A stretch of DNA of 64,000 nucleotides from Nodosilinea sp. P-1105 (GCF_012911975.1 NZ_SMDQ01000003.1:62001-126000), one strand, 5' to 3'. Positions 1-8,936 are shown, counted from the first letter of the stretch. Program-made: numbers and translations. The notes: generated by a model from the letters alone, not told the origin.

Positions 1-1235
1 AGGACCAGCCCCCCAATCGCCCCAATGAACAAAAAGGCTAAAAACAGCAGGCGGTAGATAAACACTACCCGGGGACCAAACACATACTCCCAGCTTTTTT
101 CGCCGTAAAAGTTCCACGTCAACATGGTGGAATAGGCAAACAGCACAATACCAATGGTGACAATCCAGCCACCGAATCCAGGCAAGGCGGTGTCAAACGC
201 CGAAGAAGCTAGTACAGCACCTGTTTCACCGGTTTCTAGACTACCCGTCACCAGAATCGCCAGAGCAGTCATCGTACAGACAATGATGGTGTCGATAAAC
301 ACCTCCCACATCCCCCACATCCCCTGGCGGGCGGGGGTATTTCGGGCCTGGGCATGAACAATAGAGGCCGCCCCTAGGCCCGCTTCATTGGAGAAAATCC
401 CCCGGGCAATCCCATAGCGCACGGCCATACCCACTGCAGCCCCTTGGAAACTACCCAAGGCTTCGCTGGGATTGAAGGCGTAGTAAAAAATCGAACCAAT
501 CGCCCCAGGTACCCGAGGCAGGTTAACCAACACAATCAGGGTAGCCCCAATGATATACAGGACCGCCATGGTCGGCACAATCTTTTCAGTAGTTTTGGCA
601 ATGCGGCTGATGCCCCCCAGGGTGACTAAACCAACCAGGACCAAAACAATAATTCCAGTCAAGACGGGGGGCATACCCAGGCGAGTCTCTAGCTCAGCTG
701 CAACAGTATTGGCCTGTACCATGTTGCCAATGCCAAAAGCCGCCAACCCAGATAACAGGGCATAGAGGATCGCCAGCCAGCGCCAGTTCTGACCTAGCCC
801 CTTCTCGATGTAATACATTACCCCACCGGAAACCTCTCCAGTTTGAGGATCGATCTCACGATAGCGGACCCCGAGGGCCGCTTCGCCAAACTTAGTGGCC
901 ATCCCCACCAGAGCTGACATCCACATCCAAAAAACAGCCCCAGGGCCCCCTAGAGCCATAGCCGTACTGACCCCGGCAATATTACCCACCCCAATGGTGC
1001 CAGCCATGGCTGAGGCAACCGCTTGGAAGGAGGTAATCGCGCCCGGTTCGTCACTGTATCGGCCTGAAAACAGTTGGCCAAAAGTCTGATTCCAAGCTGG
1101 AATCAAATGAGTAAATTGGAAAAACCGTAACCGAATCGTCAGATATAGTCCGGTGCCAATCAGAAGCACCATAAAGGGAGGACCCCAAACAACGCCATTG
1201 ATAGCGCCATTAATGGTTTCAATGGTTTCTATCAT
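1..1235 (-). CDS. Sodium:alanine (AGCS family) symporter, 3'-truncated by window edge
   Basis: The minus-strand reading frame starts at ATG 1235 (MIETIETINGAINGVVWG) and stays open to the window edge, giving about 411 residues without the C-terminus. AGCS proteins are inner-membrane Na+/alanine or glycine symporters. The family signature is visible around GTIGVGNIAGV, followed by ALGGPGAVFWMWMSALVGM and the FSNEAGLGAA segment, with many hydrophobic helices in between. A GTG lies directly before the chosen ATG and could also be used. The gene stands alone upstream of a small membrane protein on the same strand, about 200 bp away. Substrate choice between alanine and glycine cannot be read from the sequence. 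The family call is strong; only the missing C-terminus limits it. Confidence 0.9.
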   Translation of the reverse strand, partial: MIETIETINGAINGVVWGPPFMVLLIGTGLYLTIRLRFFQFTHLIPAWNQTFGQLFSGRYSDEPGAITSFQAVASAMAGTIGVGNIAGVSTAMALGGPGAVFWMWMSALVGMATKFGEAALGVRYREIDPQTGEVSGGVMYYIEKGLGQNWRWLAILYALLSGLAAFGIGNMVQANTVAAELETRLGMPPVLTGIIVLVLVGLVTLGGISRIAKTTEKIVPTMAVLYIIGATLIVLVNLPRVPGAIGSIFYYAFNPSEALGSFQGAAVGMAVRYGIARGIFSNEAGLGAASIVHAQARNTPARQGMWGMWEVFIDTIIVCTMTALAILVTGSLETGETGAVLASSAFDTALPGFGGWIVTIGIVLFAYSTMLTWNFYGEKSWEYVFGPRVVFIYRLLFLAFLFIGAIGGLV

Positions 1236-1439
1236 CACTTCAAGGTTCTTGTGTTATTGCGGCCAGTTCTAGGAGGAGCAGCATGGGCCTTTTAATGGCC
1301 CTAGGAGCATGATCAGGCATCAGGCTGAAAGCAGCCTATATGGCCCAAATACTAAGGTCAACCCATGCTTAACTCAAGATCAGTTCCAGAACTGTAACAA
1401 TTTGAACCTAATAGCCTATGATTGAACGATTGAACCTAA

Positions 1440-1772
1440 TTACCGGGTCTGAGACAACCAATCATTGGCGAAGTCGCCCCGGTCGGGTAGGGAGGCACTG
1501 GTATAAACCGGTTGCTGAATCGCAAATGATTCGAGCTGAAAAGCCTGGTTACGGTAGAGCAGATAGTTACTCATCAGAAAGTACACTCCCATCATGGCCG
1601 CAGCGGAAGTGGCCACCAAGAAGCCAGCCAGCATCAAGGAAAATTCCTGACCTTTGACAGCTTGTTCCATCAAGCGCAAAGCCCAAGCCACAAGTGCAAT
1701 AACAATAGCCAGGATGAGGAAAAGCATAAAACAGGAAATGCTGTAGACAGGTATAAATAGTTCAGATATCAA
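1440..1772 (-). CDS. Small hypothetical protein with two membrane helices
   Basis: A 110-residue protein with two clear hydrophobic segments, near residues 10-32 (CFMLFLILAIVIALVAWAL) and 47-68 (LMLAGFLVATSAAAMMGVYF). A polar C-terminal tail follows them. The open frame begins with TTG at 1772; a downstream ATG at residue 16 would cut into the first helix, so the TTG is preferred, without a strong ribosome-binding site. No family was recognised. It lies between the symporter and hisF, all on minus, but gaps of more than 100 bp on each side argue against one operon. It is probably a real cyanobacterial membrane protein of unknown function. Confidence 0.55.
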   Translation of the reverse strand: MISELFIPVYSISCFMLFLILAIVIALVAWALRLMEQAVKGQEFSLMLAGFLVATSAAAMMGVYFLMSNYLLYRNQAFQLESFAIQQPVYTSASLPDRGDFANDWLSQTR

Positions 1773-1899
1773 AGCCTTATGTTACACATCGTAACAGGCT
1801 TTAATAAAACTAACAGCCTTTCCATAGAAAGAATTCAGATCTTTAGATCTTCAGATTTCCTGAGATGCTGACGAGGACGGGGTGCCAGGGGACTAGAAT

Positions 1900-2670
1900 T
1901 TAGGTCAACCGCACTGGAACCTGGTGGGCTTGCAGATAAGCTTTGACCTCAGCCACAGTCAGTTGGCCGTAGTGGAGCAGCGAGGCCAATAAGGCGGCTT
2001 CCGCCTGACCTTCAGTCAGGGCTTGGTGAATGTGCTGGCAGTTACCGGCTCCCCCCGAGGCAATCACGGGTACAGGCACCCGCTGGGCAATGGTCTGAGT
2101 CAGGGCTAGGTCGTAGCCAGCTTGAGTACCGTCAGCGTCCATGCTAGTAACCAGCAGCTCGCCAGCGCCCCGACGCACCATCTCTTCGGCCCAAGCGACG
2201 GCATCTAACCCGGTGTTATCACGCCCCCCGCGCACGTACACATCCCAACCAGCGGTCTCTGCCCCTGCTCGGCGACGCGCATCAATGGCCACAACGATAC
2301 ATTGTGACCCAAAGCGATCGCTGGCTTCGTTGACAAACTCCGGCCGCTTAACCGCCGCCGAGTTAATGCTGACCTTATCGGCTCCCGCCCTTAACAATTT
2401 TTTAATTGTTTCTAAGGATTGAATGCCACCCCCGACGGTAAGCGGAATAAATACCTGCTCGGCGGTTTGGTAAACCACGTCATAAATAATGTCGCGGTCT
2501 TCGTGGGTGGCGGTGATGTCGAGGAACACCAACTCATCGGCTCCGGCCTGGTTATAGGCCTGGGCCAACTCCACGGGGTCACCAGCATCTCGCAGGTCGA
2601 CAAAATTAACCCCTTTGACCACCCGACCGGCTTTCACATCTAGGCAGGGAAGAATTCGTTTTGCCAACAT
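1900..2670 (-). CDS. hisF: Imidazole glycerol phosphate synthase cyclase subunit HisF
   Basis: HisF, 256 residues, the normal family length. With HisH it forms imidazole glycerol phosphate synthase, which uses ammonia from glutamine to turn PRFAR into imidazole glycerol phosphate and AICAR in histidine synthesis. The (beta/alpha)8 barrel is intact. The two catalytic aspartates are present: Asp11 in [17 protein letters not shown] and Asp130 in [10 protein letters not shown]. The phosphate-binding segments GGGIQSLE (about 80) and ASGGAGN near the C-terminus are also visible. The ATG at 2670 gives the canonical MLAKRIIPCLD-type start. hisH is not in the window, as is common in cyanobacteria where his genes are scattered. 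Confidence 0.97.
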   Translation of the reverse strand: MLAKRILPCLDVKAGRVVKGVNFVDLRDAGDPVELAQAYNQAGADELVFLDITATHEDRDIIYDVVYQTAEQVFIPLTVGGGIQSLETIKKLLRAGADKVSINSAAVKRPEFVNEASDRFGSQCIVVAIDARRRAGAETAGWDVYVRGGRDNTGLDAVAWAEEMVRRGAGELLVTSMDADGTQAGYDLALTQTIAQRVPVPVIASGGAGNCQHIHQALTEGQAEAALLASLLHYGQLTVAEVKAYLQAHQVPVRLT

Positions 2671-2905
2671 TGCGGTTACCCAAACCTTAAAAATACGGTG
2701 CTATTACCTGGCCCACAGCGACTATCTGCCGAGGTAGCGCCCCATGGGCGTTGATTCAGGATTGCTCCCCGAGGGGAGACCCTGGCCTGGGCAATTATCT
2801 GCCACGGTAGATTTACCGCTTTACCATAGATCACTACGGGGCAAGACGCTGATAAACTGTGATCTGGTTTTATCGTTGGAATTGCAGTTGGAGCCCTTTG
2901 CAGTC

Positions 2906-3106
2906 ATGGGTTTAGAGATCGGACAGAAAGTTAAAGTTGCCCGCCTGCGCGATCGCGTCTCCCCAGACGTGGCCGACCGCCTAGGTAAAAGTGGCATCGT
3001 CAGCCAGTTCAAGATGGTAGACGGTAGTGGCATTGGTGTGGTGGTTGAATTTGACGATAAATACGCCACCTGGTTTTTTGAAGACGAGCTTTCTCCGGCC
3101 CAGTGA
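2906..3106 (+). CDS. petP: Cytochrome b6f complex subunit PetP (DUF2862, SH3-like)
   Basis: A 66-residue protein beginning MGLEIGQKVKVARLRDRVS and ending FEDELSPAQ, matching the small SH3-fold PetP family (formerly DUF2862) found in cyanobacteria and red algae. PetP is a peripheral, stroma/cytoplasm-side subunit of the cytochrome b6f complex that influences linear electron transport. The open frame extends upstream to 2744, but the family starts at MGLE, so ATG 2906 is chosen. The conserved core GKSGIVSQFKMVDGSGIGVVV and the aromatic YATWFFEDEL motif are intact. The ArsA-like ATPase follows 43 bp downstream on the same strand, then chlG, so cotranscription is plausible. Confidence 0.85.
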   Translation: MGLEIGQKVKVARLRDRVSPDVADRLGKSGIVSQFKMVDGSGIGVVVEFDDKYATWFFEDELSPAQ

Positions 3107-3149
3107 TTGTTAACGGGCCTGGCCCTAACGGTTTAAGACAAGGCGTGGT

Positions 3150-4250
3150 ATGGCACAGATTCTGACGTTTTTAGGCAAAGGGGGCTGTGGCAGTACCACC
3201 CTGGCGATCGCCACAGCCAAGCAACTGGCTCAGGCGGGGCAGCGGGTGCTGCTGGTGATTCGAGATATCAGCCCTGGGCCTGCCGTGCTGTTAAACCAAG
3301 GCTTAACCCCTGAGCCTGCCCCCCTCGGCACTAACCTCTGGGCCTTACAGGTCCACACCACCCACCTTTTAGAGAAAAGTTGGGATGATCTGAAAGCCCT
3401 GGAAACTGAATACCTACGGACTCCCCTACTCAAGGCTGTGTACGGACAAGAGCTGGGTATTATGCCCGGCATGGACAGTGCCCTAGCCCTGAACCTGTTG
3501 CGGGAGTACGATGCCAGCGGCCAGTATGACGTGATTGTCTACGATGGCACCAGCGCCATTGATACCTTGCGCATGTTTGGCCTACCAGAGATTTTGGACT
3601 GGTATGTGCGCCGCTTTCGGGGGGTATTTCAGCAGTCGGATCTGGGGCGGGTGTTATCCCCCTTTATTCAGCCCGTGTCAGCGGCGGTGCTGGCGGTTGA
3701 CTGGTCAGGGGATCTGCTCGATCAACCCACAGGGGAAGTGCGATCGCTGCTCGAGCAAGGCCGAGATGCGGTCAGTAATCCGGCCAGGGTCATGGCCTTT
3801 TTAGTCACCACCCCGGCAGCCGATGCGGTGGCCTCAGCCCGTTACTTTTGGGGCAGTGCCCAGCAGGTGGGATTAACCGTGGGGGGGGTGCTGGTCAACC
3901 ATGGGGAGCTGGCCTCAGACCAAATCGAAGCCTTTGTACCCTTGCCCCACTTTCCCATGCCGTCCCAGCAAACCCAGGGATGGGAGGCCTTGATGGCGGC
4001 GATCCCAGATCCTCAGCCCTTGGTAAGTTCTGCCCCCCACGCTACGGTAGTTGATGTGGCGGCCAAAACCGTCAAGCTGTTCCTACCCAGTTTCGACAAA
4101 AGCCAAGTGAAGCTAACCCAGTACGGTCCAGAGGTGACCGTGGAAGCCGGTGATCAACGCCGCAATTTGTTATTGCCACCCGCCCTGCAAGGACGCGCGA
4201 TCGCTGGCGCCAAATTCCAGGAACAATACCTGGTGATCTCATTTAATTAG
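3150..4250 (+). CDS. ArsA/Get3-like ATPase family protein with altered P-loop and C-terminal HSP20-like domain
   Basis: A 366-residue member of the ArsA/Get3 SIMIBI family. The N-terminal deviant Walker A reads GKGGCGSTT (residues 9-17). The signature lysine Lys10 is present, but the usual P-loop lysine (GKGGxGKTT) is Ser15. The segment after strand 2 is IRDISPGPA instead of the family DPAH switch I, and the switch II region is YDGTSAIDTLRMFGLPE (about 131-147) where ArsA/Get3 have DTAPTGHTLR. The last 55 or so residues form a beta-rich segment like the HSP20-type domain (ArsA_HSP20) found in plant and cyanobacterial relatives. ArsA/Get3 proteins target membrane proteins or drive anion export; the substitutions make normal ATP hydrolysis doubtful. 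It sits between petP and chlG, which points to thylakoid membrane biogenesis, but that is inference. Confidence 0.8.
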   Translation: MAQILTFLGKGGCGSTTLAIATAKQLAQAGQRVLLVIRDISPGPAVLLNQGLTPEPAPLGTNLWALQVHTTHLLEKSWDDLKALETEYLRTPLLKAVYGQELGIMPGMDSALALNLLREYDASGQYDVIVYDGTSAIDTLRMFGLPEILDWYVRRFRGVFQQSDLGRVLSPFIQPVSAAVLAVDWSGDLLDQPTGEVRSLLEQGRDAVSNPARVMAFLVTTPAADAVASARYFWGSAQQVGLTVGGVLVNHGELASDQIEAFVPLPHFPMPSQQTQGWEALMAAIPDPQPLVSSAPHATVVDVAAKTVKLFLPSFDKSQVKLTQYGPEVTVEAGDQRRNLLLPPALQGRAIAGAKFQEQYLVISFN

Positions 4251-4335
4251 TTGAGCATTGAGCTATGCCCTCCACAGGCCATCAAGCCCGGAGTGAGCAC
4301 TAGCGTTTTGACCACGATATCTACTAGCGTTCACC

Positions 4336-5343
4336 ATGGCAGAACCATCCACTCCCGCTGACAACGCTGTTACCCCTGCCCCTAACCCTGAGGACCAGGG
4401 GAGCAAGGCTCGCCAGCTGTTAGGCATGAAAGGGGCTAACCCTGGCGAAACATCCATCTGGAAAATTCGCTTGCAGTTGATGAAGCCGATCACCTGGATT
4501 CCCTTAATTTGGGGCGTCGTGTGTGGGGCGGCATCCTCCGGGCAGTTTCGCTGGAGTCTAGAATACGTCTTGATTTCTGCCGCCTGTATGTTGATGTCAG
4601 GGCCCCTACTGACCGGCTACACCCAAACCCTCAACGATTTTTACGATCGCGACATCGACGCCATCAACGAACCCTATCGCCCAATTCCCTCCGGGGCCAT
4701 TTCCATTCCCCAGGTAACCACTCAAATTTTAGTATTACTGGGGGCTGGCATTGCTGTGGCCTACGGTCTAGACCAGTGGGCCGGGCACGACTTCCCCATG
4801 ATTACGGTGCTGGCTATTGGGGGATCGCTGGTGTCCTATATTTACTCAGCACCGCCCCTAAAGTTGAAGCAGAACGGCTGGCTGGGTAACTATGCCCTGG
4901 GGGCAAGCTACATTGCGCTGCCCTGGTGGGCTGGCCATGCCCTGTTTGGCGACCTCAACTGGACCATCGTGATCCTCACCCTGCTCTATAGCTTGGCAGG
5001 GCTGGGCATTGCTGTGGTGAATGACTTTAAAAGCGTTGAGGGCGATCGCCAGATGGGCCTAAAGTCACTGCCGGTGATGTTTGGCGTCAGCACCGCCGCC
5101 TGGATTTGTGTCTTAATGATTGACCTTTTTCAAGGGGGCATGGCCGCCTACCTGATGGCGATTCAGCAAAATCTGTATGCCGTGCTGCTGATTTTGTTGA
5201 TTATTCCGCAGATTACCTTCCAGGACATGTACTTTTTGCGGGACCCCCTAGGCAATGATGTGAAATACCAAGCTAGTGCTCAGCCCTTTCTGGTCCTGGG
5301 GATGTTAGTTACAGGACTGGCCCTAGGCCATGCGGGGATTTAG
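4336..5343 (+). CDS. chlG: Chlorophyll a synthase ChlG
   Basis: ChlG, 335 residues, a polytopic UbiA-family prenyltransferase of the thylakoid membrane. It esterifies chlorophyllide a with phytyl or geranylgeranyl diphosphate, the last step of chlorophyll a synthesis. The first Asp-rich motif NDFYDRDIDAINEPYRPIPSG starts at Asn100 and the second, NDFKSVEGDRQMG, near 229. Between them lies SYIYSAPPLKLKQNGWLGNY, which is characteristic of chlorophyll synthases rather than other UbiA enzymes. About eight hydrophobic helices are visible. ATG 4336 gives the usual polar N-terminal extension. It follows the ArsA-like gene by 85 bp on the same strand. ChlG is known to associate with YidC and Hli proteins, which makes the upstream ArsA/Get3-like neighbour notable. 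Confidence 0.96.
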   Translation: MAEPSTPADNAVTPAPNPEDQGSKARQLLGMKGANPGETSIWKIRLQLMKPITWIPLIWGVVCGAASSGQFRWSLEYVLISAACMLMSGPLLTGYTQTLNDFYDRDIDAINEPYRPIPSGAISIPQVTTQILVLLGAGIAVAYGLDQWAGHDFPMITVLAIGGSLVSYIYSAPPLKLKQNGWLGNYALGASYIALPWWAGHALFGDLNWTIVILTLLYSLAGLGIAVVNDFKSVEGDRQMGLKSLPVMFGVSTAAWICVLMIDLFQGGMAAYLMAIQQNLYAVLLILLIIPQITFQDMYFLRDPLGNDVKYQASAQPFLVLGMLVTGLALGHAGI

Positions 5344-5530
5344 CCGTTACCCTTGATGAAATAGCAGAAACCCCATAAAGTGCTTGTTAGCCTTTTTGGT
5401 CCTTGGCGTTTGTCCAAAAGTCGCCCTCACTGTCTAAGGATTATGGTGAGAGCAGGAGGGCAGTAACGTCAGAGTAAAGTCATTGGGGTCTAGGGACCTC
5501 GATGTTTCACGGCGGTGGAGGATAGACATC

Positions 5531-7963
5531 GTGATCACTCGATTTTGGTTGAACTGGCTATCGCTACTGTCAGCTGAGCGTAAGCATCCCCATGATCATA
5601 CGGATTTTGCCCGCACAGCCCCCATTCAGCGATCGCCCCAGCCCCCAGCCCAGCCCCAAACCATCCAGTCGCCGCCGCCCCGCTTCTATCGGCCGCTATT
5701 TCTGCGACCTCTATTCTGGCTAGTTCTATTGCTGGCAGCAGGGCTAGCAGGGGGCTCTACTCGGGCCTACCGCGTGTGGCAAGCCACCAACGAAGACCTG
5801 CCTGACACCTCCCAGGCTCTGACCTTCCAACGGGATGGTACCGTCACCATGGTGTCCGCCGATGGCGCCATCCTCCAGAAGCTAGGACCAGCATCTCGGG
5901 AAACCATTGCCTATGAAGATTTGCCTGACGAGCTGGTAGCGGCGTTTATCGCCGCCGAGGATCAGCGGTTCTACAATCATAACGGCATTGACTATCGAGG
6001 CATTGCCCGGGCAGCCCGAGCCAATCTGCTAAATCGTGACCTGGTGGAAGGTGCAAGCACCATCACCCAACAGTTGGCCAGAATTGTGTTTCTCGATCAA
6101 GAACGCAGCTTCCAACGCAAAATCAAAGAAGGATTACTGGCCCTAAAGCTTGAAGAAAACCTCAGTAAGCGGGACATCATTGAGCGCTACCTGAATTTGG
6201 TTTACCTGGGGTCTGGGGCCTATGGGGTCGCCGATGCCGCCTGGGTTTACTTTGGCAAGACCATTGACCAGCTGACTGTGGCCGAGTCGGCGATGATTGC
6301 GGGGATGGCCCCAGCCCCTAGCCTCTATTCGCCAGCGGTTAATCAAGAGGCAGCCCGATCGCAGCGCAACCGGGTGATTCGGCGCATGTTAGCGACCAGC
6401 GCCATTACCACAGCGGAAGCCGAAGAGGCCTTGGCCGCCGATGTGGAGGTGTCCCCAAACCAGCCAAAATACCTCTACAGTGAATTTCCATACTTCACTA
6501 TCTACATTCAAAAGCAGTTAGAGCAGCTGTTACCCCCCGAACAACTAGAAGCCGGGGGGCTCACCGTCGAAACCACCTTGAATGTGTCCTGGCAGCGGAA
6601 GGCCGAAGCAACGATTGCTGAGGCCACAGAACGCTATGGTCGTTGGCAACGGGTTGAGCAAATGGCTCTAGTTGCCGTTGATCCCCGCAATGGCGAGATT
6701 AAGGCCATGGTTGGCGGCAATGACTTTAATGACAGCCAATTTAACCGGGTCACCCAGGCCCAGCGGCAACCTGGCTCTACCTTTAAATCGTTTGTGTATG
6801 CCACCGCGATCGCAGGGGGCCTTTCCCCTTACAAAAATTACACCGATGCCCGCTACGTGGTAGACGGATACGAGCCTGAAAACTATGGCAAAACCTTTAG
6901 CGGCGACATCGACATGCTGCGGGCCCTGCGCAATTCTGTCAACGTCGTCGCCGTAAAGCTGCTAGTGGATGTCGGCTTCGATCCGGTGATTCAAGTGGCC
7001 CAGCGCCTGGGCATTGAGTCGCCCTTACTACCAGCTTATTCCTTGGCCTTGGGCACCTCTGAGGTCAACCTTCTGGAGCTAACCAGTGCCTACGGCACCT
7101 TTGCCAACAAAGGGGTCCATCGGCAGCCCCATGGGATTCGTCGCGTTCTAGACGGGAACGGCGAGGTGATTTATGAAACCCCTAACGAATGGGAGCAGGC
7201 CATTGACCCAGATACAGCCGCAATCATGACCTGGATGCTACGAGGGGTGGTTGAAGGAGGTACGGGTGGTAATGCTAGCCTCGGGCGGCCCGTTGCCGGT
7301 AAAACCGGCACCTCTGAAAACTACCGAGATCTGTGGTTCATTGGCTACATTCCCCAGTTAGCCGCCGGGGTTTGGATGGGGAATGACGACAGCACGCCTA
7401 CCCGAGGAGCCAGTTCGACCGCCGCTGCCATCTGGCGGATGTTTATGGCCCAGCTGACGGATGACATTCCCGTAGAGCAGTTTCCTGAGCTACCTCGCCT
7501 GGGCGGGCGTGAGGCCACTGTAGAGCTGCAACCGGTTAGACCCGGTCGAGTGGTGGCCGATGATAGTCCTGGCCAAACTGCCAGTTCTGGCTCATCGGCA
7601 CCAAGCCCTACCGCTGCTAACGATTCCTCTGAATCATCCTCCTCTTCGGAGTCTTCTGAGTCCTCTGAATCACCCCGGACTTCGTCTGGTGGTAGCGGCT
7701 CAGGCTCTAGCGGTACCGGCAGCTCCTCTACCCGATCAAGGGGAACCAGCTCCGAGTCGTCCAATGGTTCTGGCTCCTCTGCCCCATCCGAACCTGCTGC
7801 TGCGCCGTCAACCCCGACCCCCCAACCGGCCCCAGCCCCTCAGCCTGCGGTCAACCAAGAGCCACCCCCGGTGGCCCCAGCACCGCCACCAGCCCCGGCA
7901 CCGCCGCCGTTGGCCCCCCCAGCCCCCCTAGAGAGCCCGCCCCCCAGCAACGGGGGAGATTAG
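5531..7963 (+). CDS. Class A penicillin-binding protein (PBP1A-like, GT51 plus transpeptidase)
   Basis: A bifunctional peptidoglycan synthase of 810 residues. GTG 5531 is chosen as the start because a GGAGG lies about 9 bp upstream; the open frame begins at TTG 5483 without such a site. A membrane anchor lies near residues 55-75. The GT51 glycosyltransferase has its catalytic glutamate in IAAEDQRFYNHNGIDYRG (about 143). The transpeptidase has STFK (about 416), SVN (about 469) and KTGTS (about 590). The last 130 or so residues are low complexity: a Ser/Gly-rich stretch, then a Pro/Ala-rich tail ending in GGD. It acts in the periplasm on lipid II and nascent glycan. It is transcribed in the same direction as chlG but about 190 bp away, so probably separately. 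Confidence 0.93.
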   Translation: MITRFWLNWLSLLSAERKHPHDHTDFARTAPIQRSPQPPAQPQTIQSPPPRFYRPLFLRPLFWLVLLLAAGLAGGSTRAYRVWQATNEDLPDTSQALTFQRDGTVTMVSADGAILQKLGPASRETIAYEDLPDELVAAFIAAEDQRFYNHNGIDYRGIARAARANLLNRDLVEGASTITQQLARIVFLDQERSFQRKIKEGLLALKLEENLSKRDIIERYLNLVYLGSGAYGVADAAWVYFGKTIDQLTVAESAMIAGMAPAPSLYSPAVNQEAARSQRNRVIRRMLATSAITTAEAEEALAADVEVSPNQPKYLYSEFPYFTIYIQKQLEQLLPPEQLEAGGLTVETTLNVSWQRKAEATIAEATERYGRWQRVEQMALVAVDPRNGEIKAMVGGNDFNDSQFNRVTQAQRQPGSTFKSFVYATAIAGGLSPYKNYTDARYVVDGYEPENYGKTFSGDIDMLRALRNSVNVVAVKLLVDVGFDPVIQVAQRLGIESPLLPAYSLALGTSEVNLLELTSAYGTFANKGVHRQPHGIRRVLDGNGEVIYETPNEWEQAIDPDTAAIMTWMLRGVVEGGTGGNASLGRPVAGKTGTSENYRDLWFIGYIPQLAAGVWMGNDDSTPTRGASSTAAAIWRMFMAQLTDDIPVEQFPELPRLGGREATVELQPVRPGRVVADDSPGQTASSGSSAPSPTAANDSSESSSSSESSESSESPRTSSGGSGSGSSGTGSSSTRSRGTSSESSNGSGSSAPSEPAAAPSTPTPQPAPAPQPAVNQEPPPVAPAPPPAPAPPPLAPPAPLESPPPSNGGD

Positions 7964-8148
7964 GACTGACTGGCAGAGATCTGGCCACGCTTAGGGGGGA
8001 GGTCTTGGGTATCGGGTAGCAGTATCGGATGTCAGGAAGAATGCCCCACTGCTACCGCAGGGTTTCCGCTCAAGGGCCGTCACTTTCTGTCATGATCAGT
8101 CCAACGTCAACACTGACGCACCGATGTTTCTTTGGAGATGAACGTCCT

Positions 8149-8346
8149 ATGACTATGATTCTTGCCGCAGTAGGTGGTCTGCCATCTTCATTTGTGTTGG
8201 TTTACGTCGTCGGGTTTATTGCGGCAGTCACCATTGGCTCTATCGCTTGGTATAACTCGAAGCGTCCCGCTGGTTGGGAAGGCAAAGACAAGCCAGACTT
8301 TATTCCCTCGGTGAAAACAGACGACGACACCAGTGAAGACAATTAA
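8149..8346 (+). CDS. psb35: Photosystem II assembly protein Psb35-like
   Basis: A 65-residue single-helix protein. A hydrophobic segment of about 22 residues (SSFVLVYVVGFIAAVTIGSI) is followed by AWYNSKRPAGWEGKDKPDF and an acidic tail. This matches the cyanobacterial Psb35 (Ssl2148-type) family, which associates with CP47-containing photosystem II assembly intermediates; the assignment is from memory of the AWYNSKRP-GWE motif. The frame is open upstream to 8029, but ATG 8149 with a nearby GGAG and the family length support this start; ATG 8155 is also possible. It stands between the PBP gene and a minus-strand small gene. A 110-bp palindromic repeat lies downstream. Confidence 0.72.
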   Translation: MTMILAAVGGLPSSFVLVYVVGFIAAVTIGSIAWYNSKRPAGWEGKDKPDFIPSVKTDDDTSEDN

Positions 8347-8511
8347 GCGATCGCAGTGGTCTGAAGCCTTAAGTCCCCGGGCAAGGTAGTCTTGTCCGGC
8401 AGACATAGAACTGCCGTTGCTGAGGGTGTCAGATGTCGTTATCCCTCCTGGGATGGGCAGGGGTGGGTTACACAGGTATCAGGAATAGCTGGCCGATCGA
8501 TGCCGTAGATC

Positions 8512-8621
8512 ACTAGAACGCCGGTTCAGATCCCAGGGTTCTGTCCCTGAATGCCCCAAAAAACGTGGCCAATCAGCCCAAGAACCCTGGGATCTTGACA
8601 TACTGTACCGATGCTCTAGGA
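8512..8621. repeat. 110-bp palindromic intergenic repeat, copy A
   Basis: One of two closely matching 110-bp units (the other is at 22457-22566). It begins ACTAGAACG and ends TGCTCTAGGA. Inside it is a perfect 15-bp inverted repeat, AGATCCCAGGGTTCT (8528-8542) and AGAACCCTGGGATCT (8581-8595). The outer ends are imperfectly complementary (CTAGAACGCCGG against CTAGAGCATCGG on the other strand), so the whole unit could fold into a long hairpin. It lies between two tail-to-tail genes. No coding potential is seen. It may be a MITE-like or REP-like element that also serves as a transcription barrier. Confidence 0.85.
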
Positions 8622-8627
8622 TCCCTA

Positions 8628-8819
8628 TCAGTCGACAACCCTCAGGCGGCCTTGTTGAATGGCATCGAACACCTGCTGGGCCATACGTTTATCCTGGCTG
8701 CTGAGGGTTGGCTGGCTCAGCAACGCCTGCATTAGGTCCTGCTGCACCTGCCGGGTAATGCGGCGATCGGCAAAGATTTGATCGACGATGGTTTTCAGGG
8801 AAGAGGTGGTGGTAGCCAT
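8628..8819 (-). CDS. Small conserved hypothetical protein
   Basis: A 63-residue soluble, mostly helical protein starting MATTTSSLKTIVDQIFADRR and ending QGRLRVVD. The open frame begins at TTG 8831, but ATG 8819 gives a more natural start. The pattern of alternating charged and hydrophobic residues (IVDQIFADRRITRQVQQDLM) suggests a compact helical bundle. No family name can be given with confidence; similar short proteins occur in many cyanobacteria. Its stop is only 7 bp from the 110-bp repeat, which may act as its terminator. Confidence 0.6.
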   Translation of the reverse strand: MATTTSSLKTIVDQIFADRRITRQVQQDLMQALLSQPTLSSQDKRMAQQVFDAIQQGRLRVVD

Positions 8820-8936
8820 GGCACCGTTCAACTCGTGATGGGCTTTTTTCGTACTCTAACTATGGCGTAATTGCAGGGTCACCACTGTGATAGCCCTGTA
8901 GCAAAGCTGTGATAGGGATAATGGATACAATTGATT

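Noticed and set aside
3150-4250. Arsenite efflux ATPase (ArsA proper)
   Set aside because: Only one ATPase domain with an altered P-loop, no arsenite-binding cysteines pattern, and no arsB or arsR nearby.
7345-7764. Minus-strand open frame of 139 codons inside the PBP gene
   Set aside because: It mirrors the Ser- and Glu-rich low-complexity codons of the real plus-strand gene and has no motif of its own.
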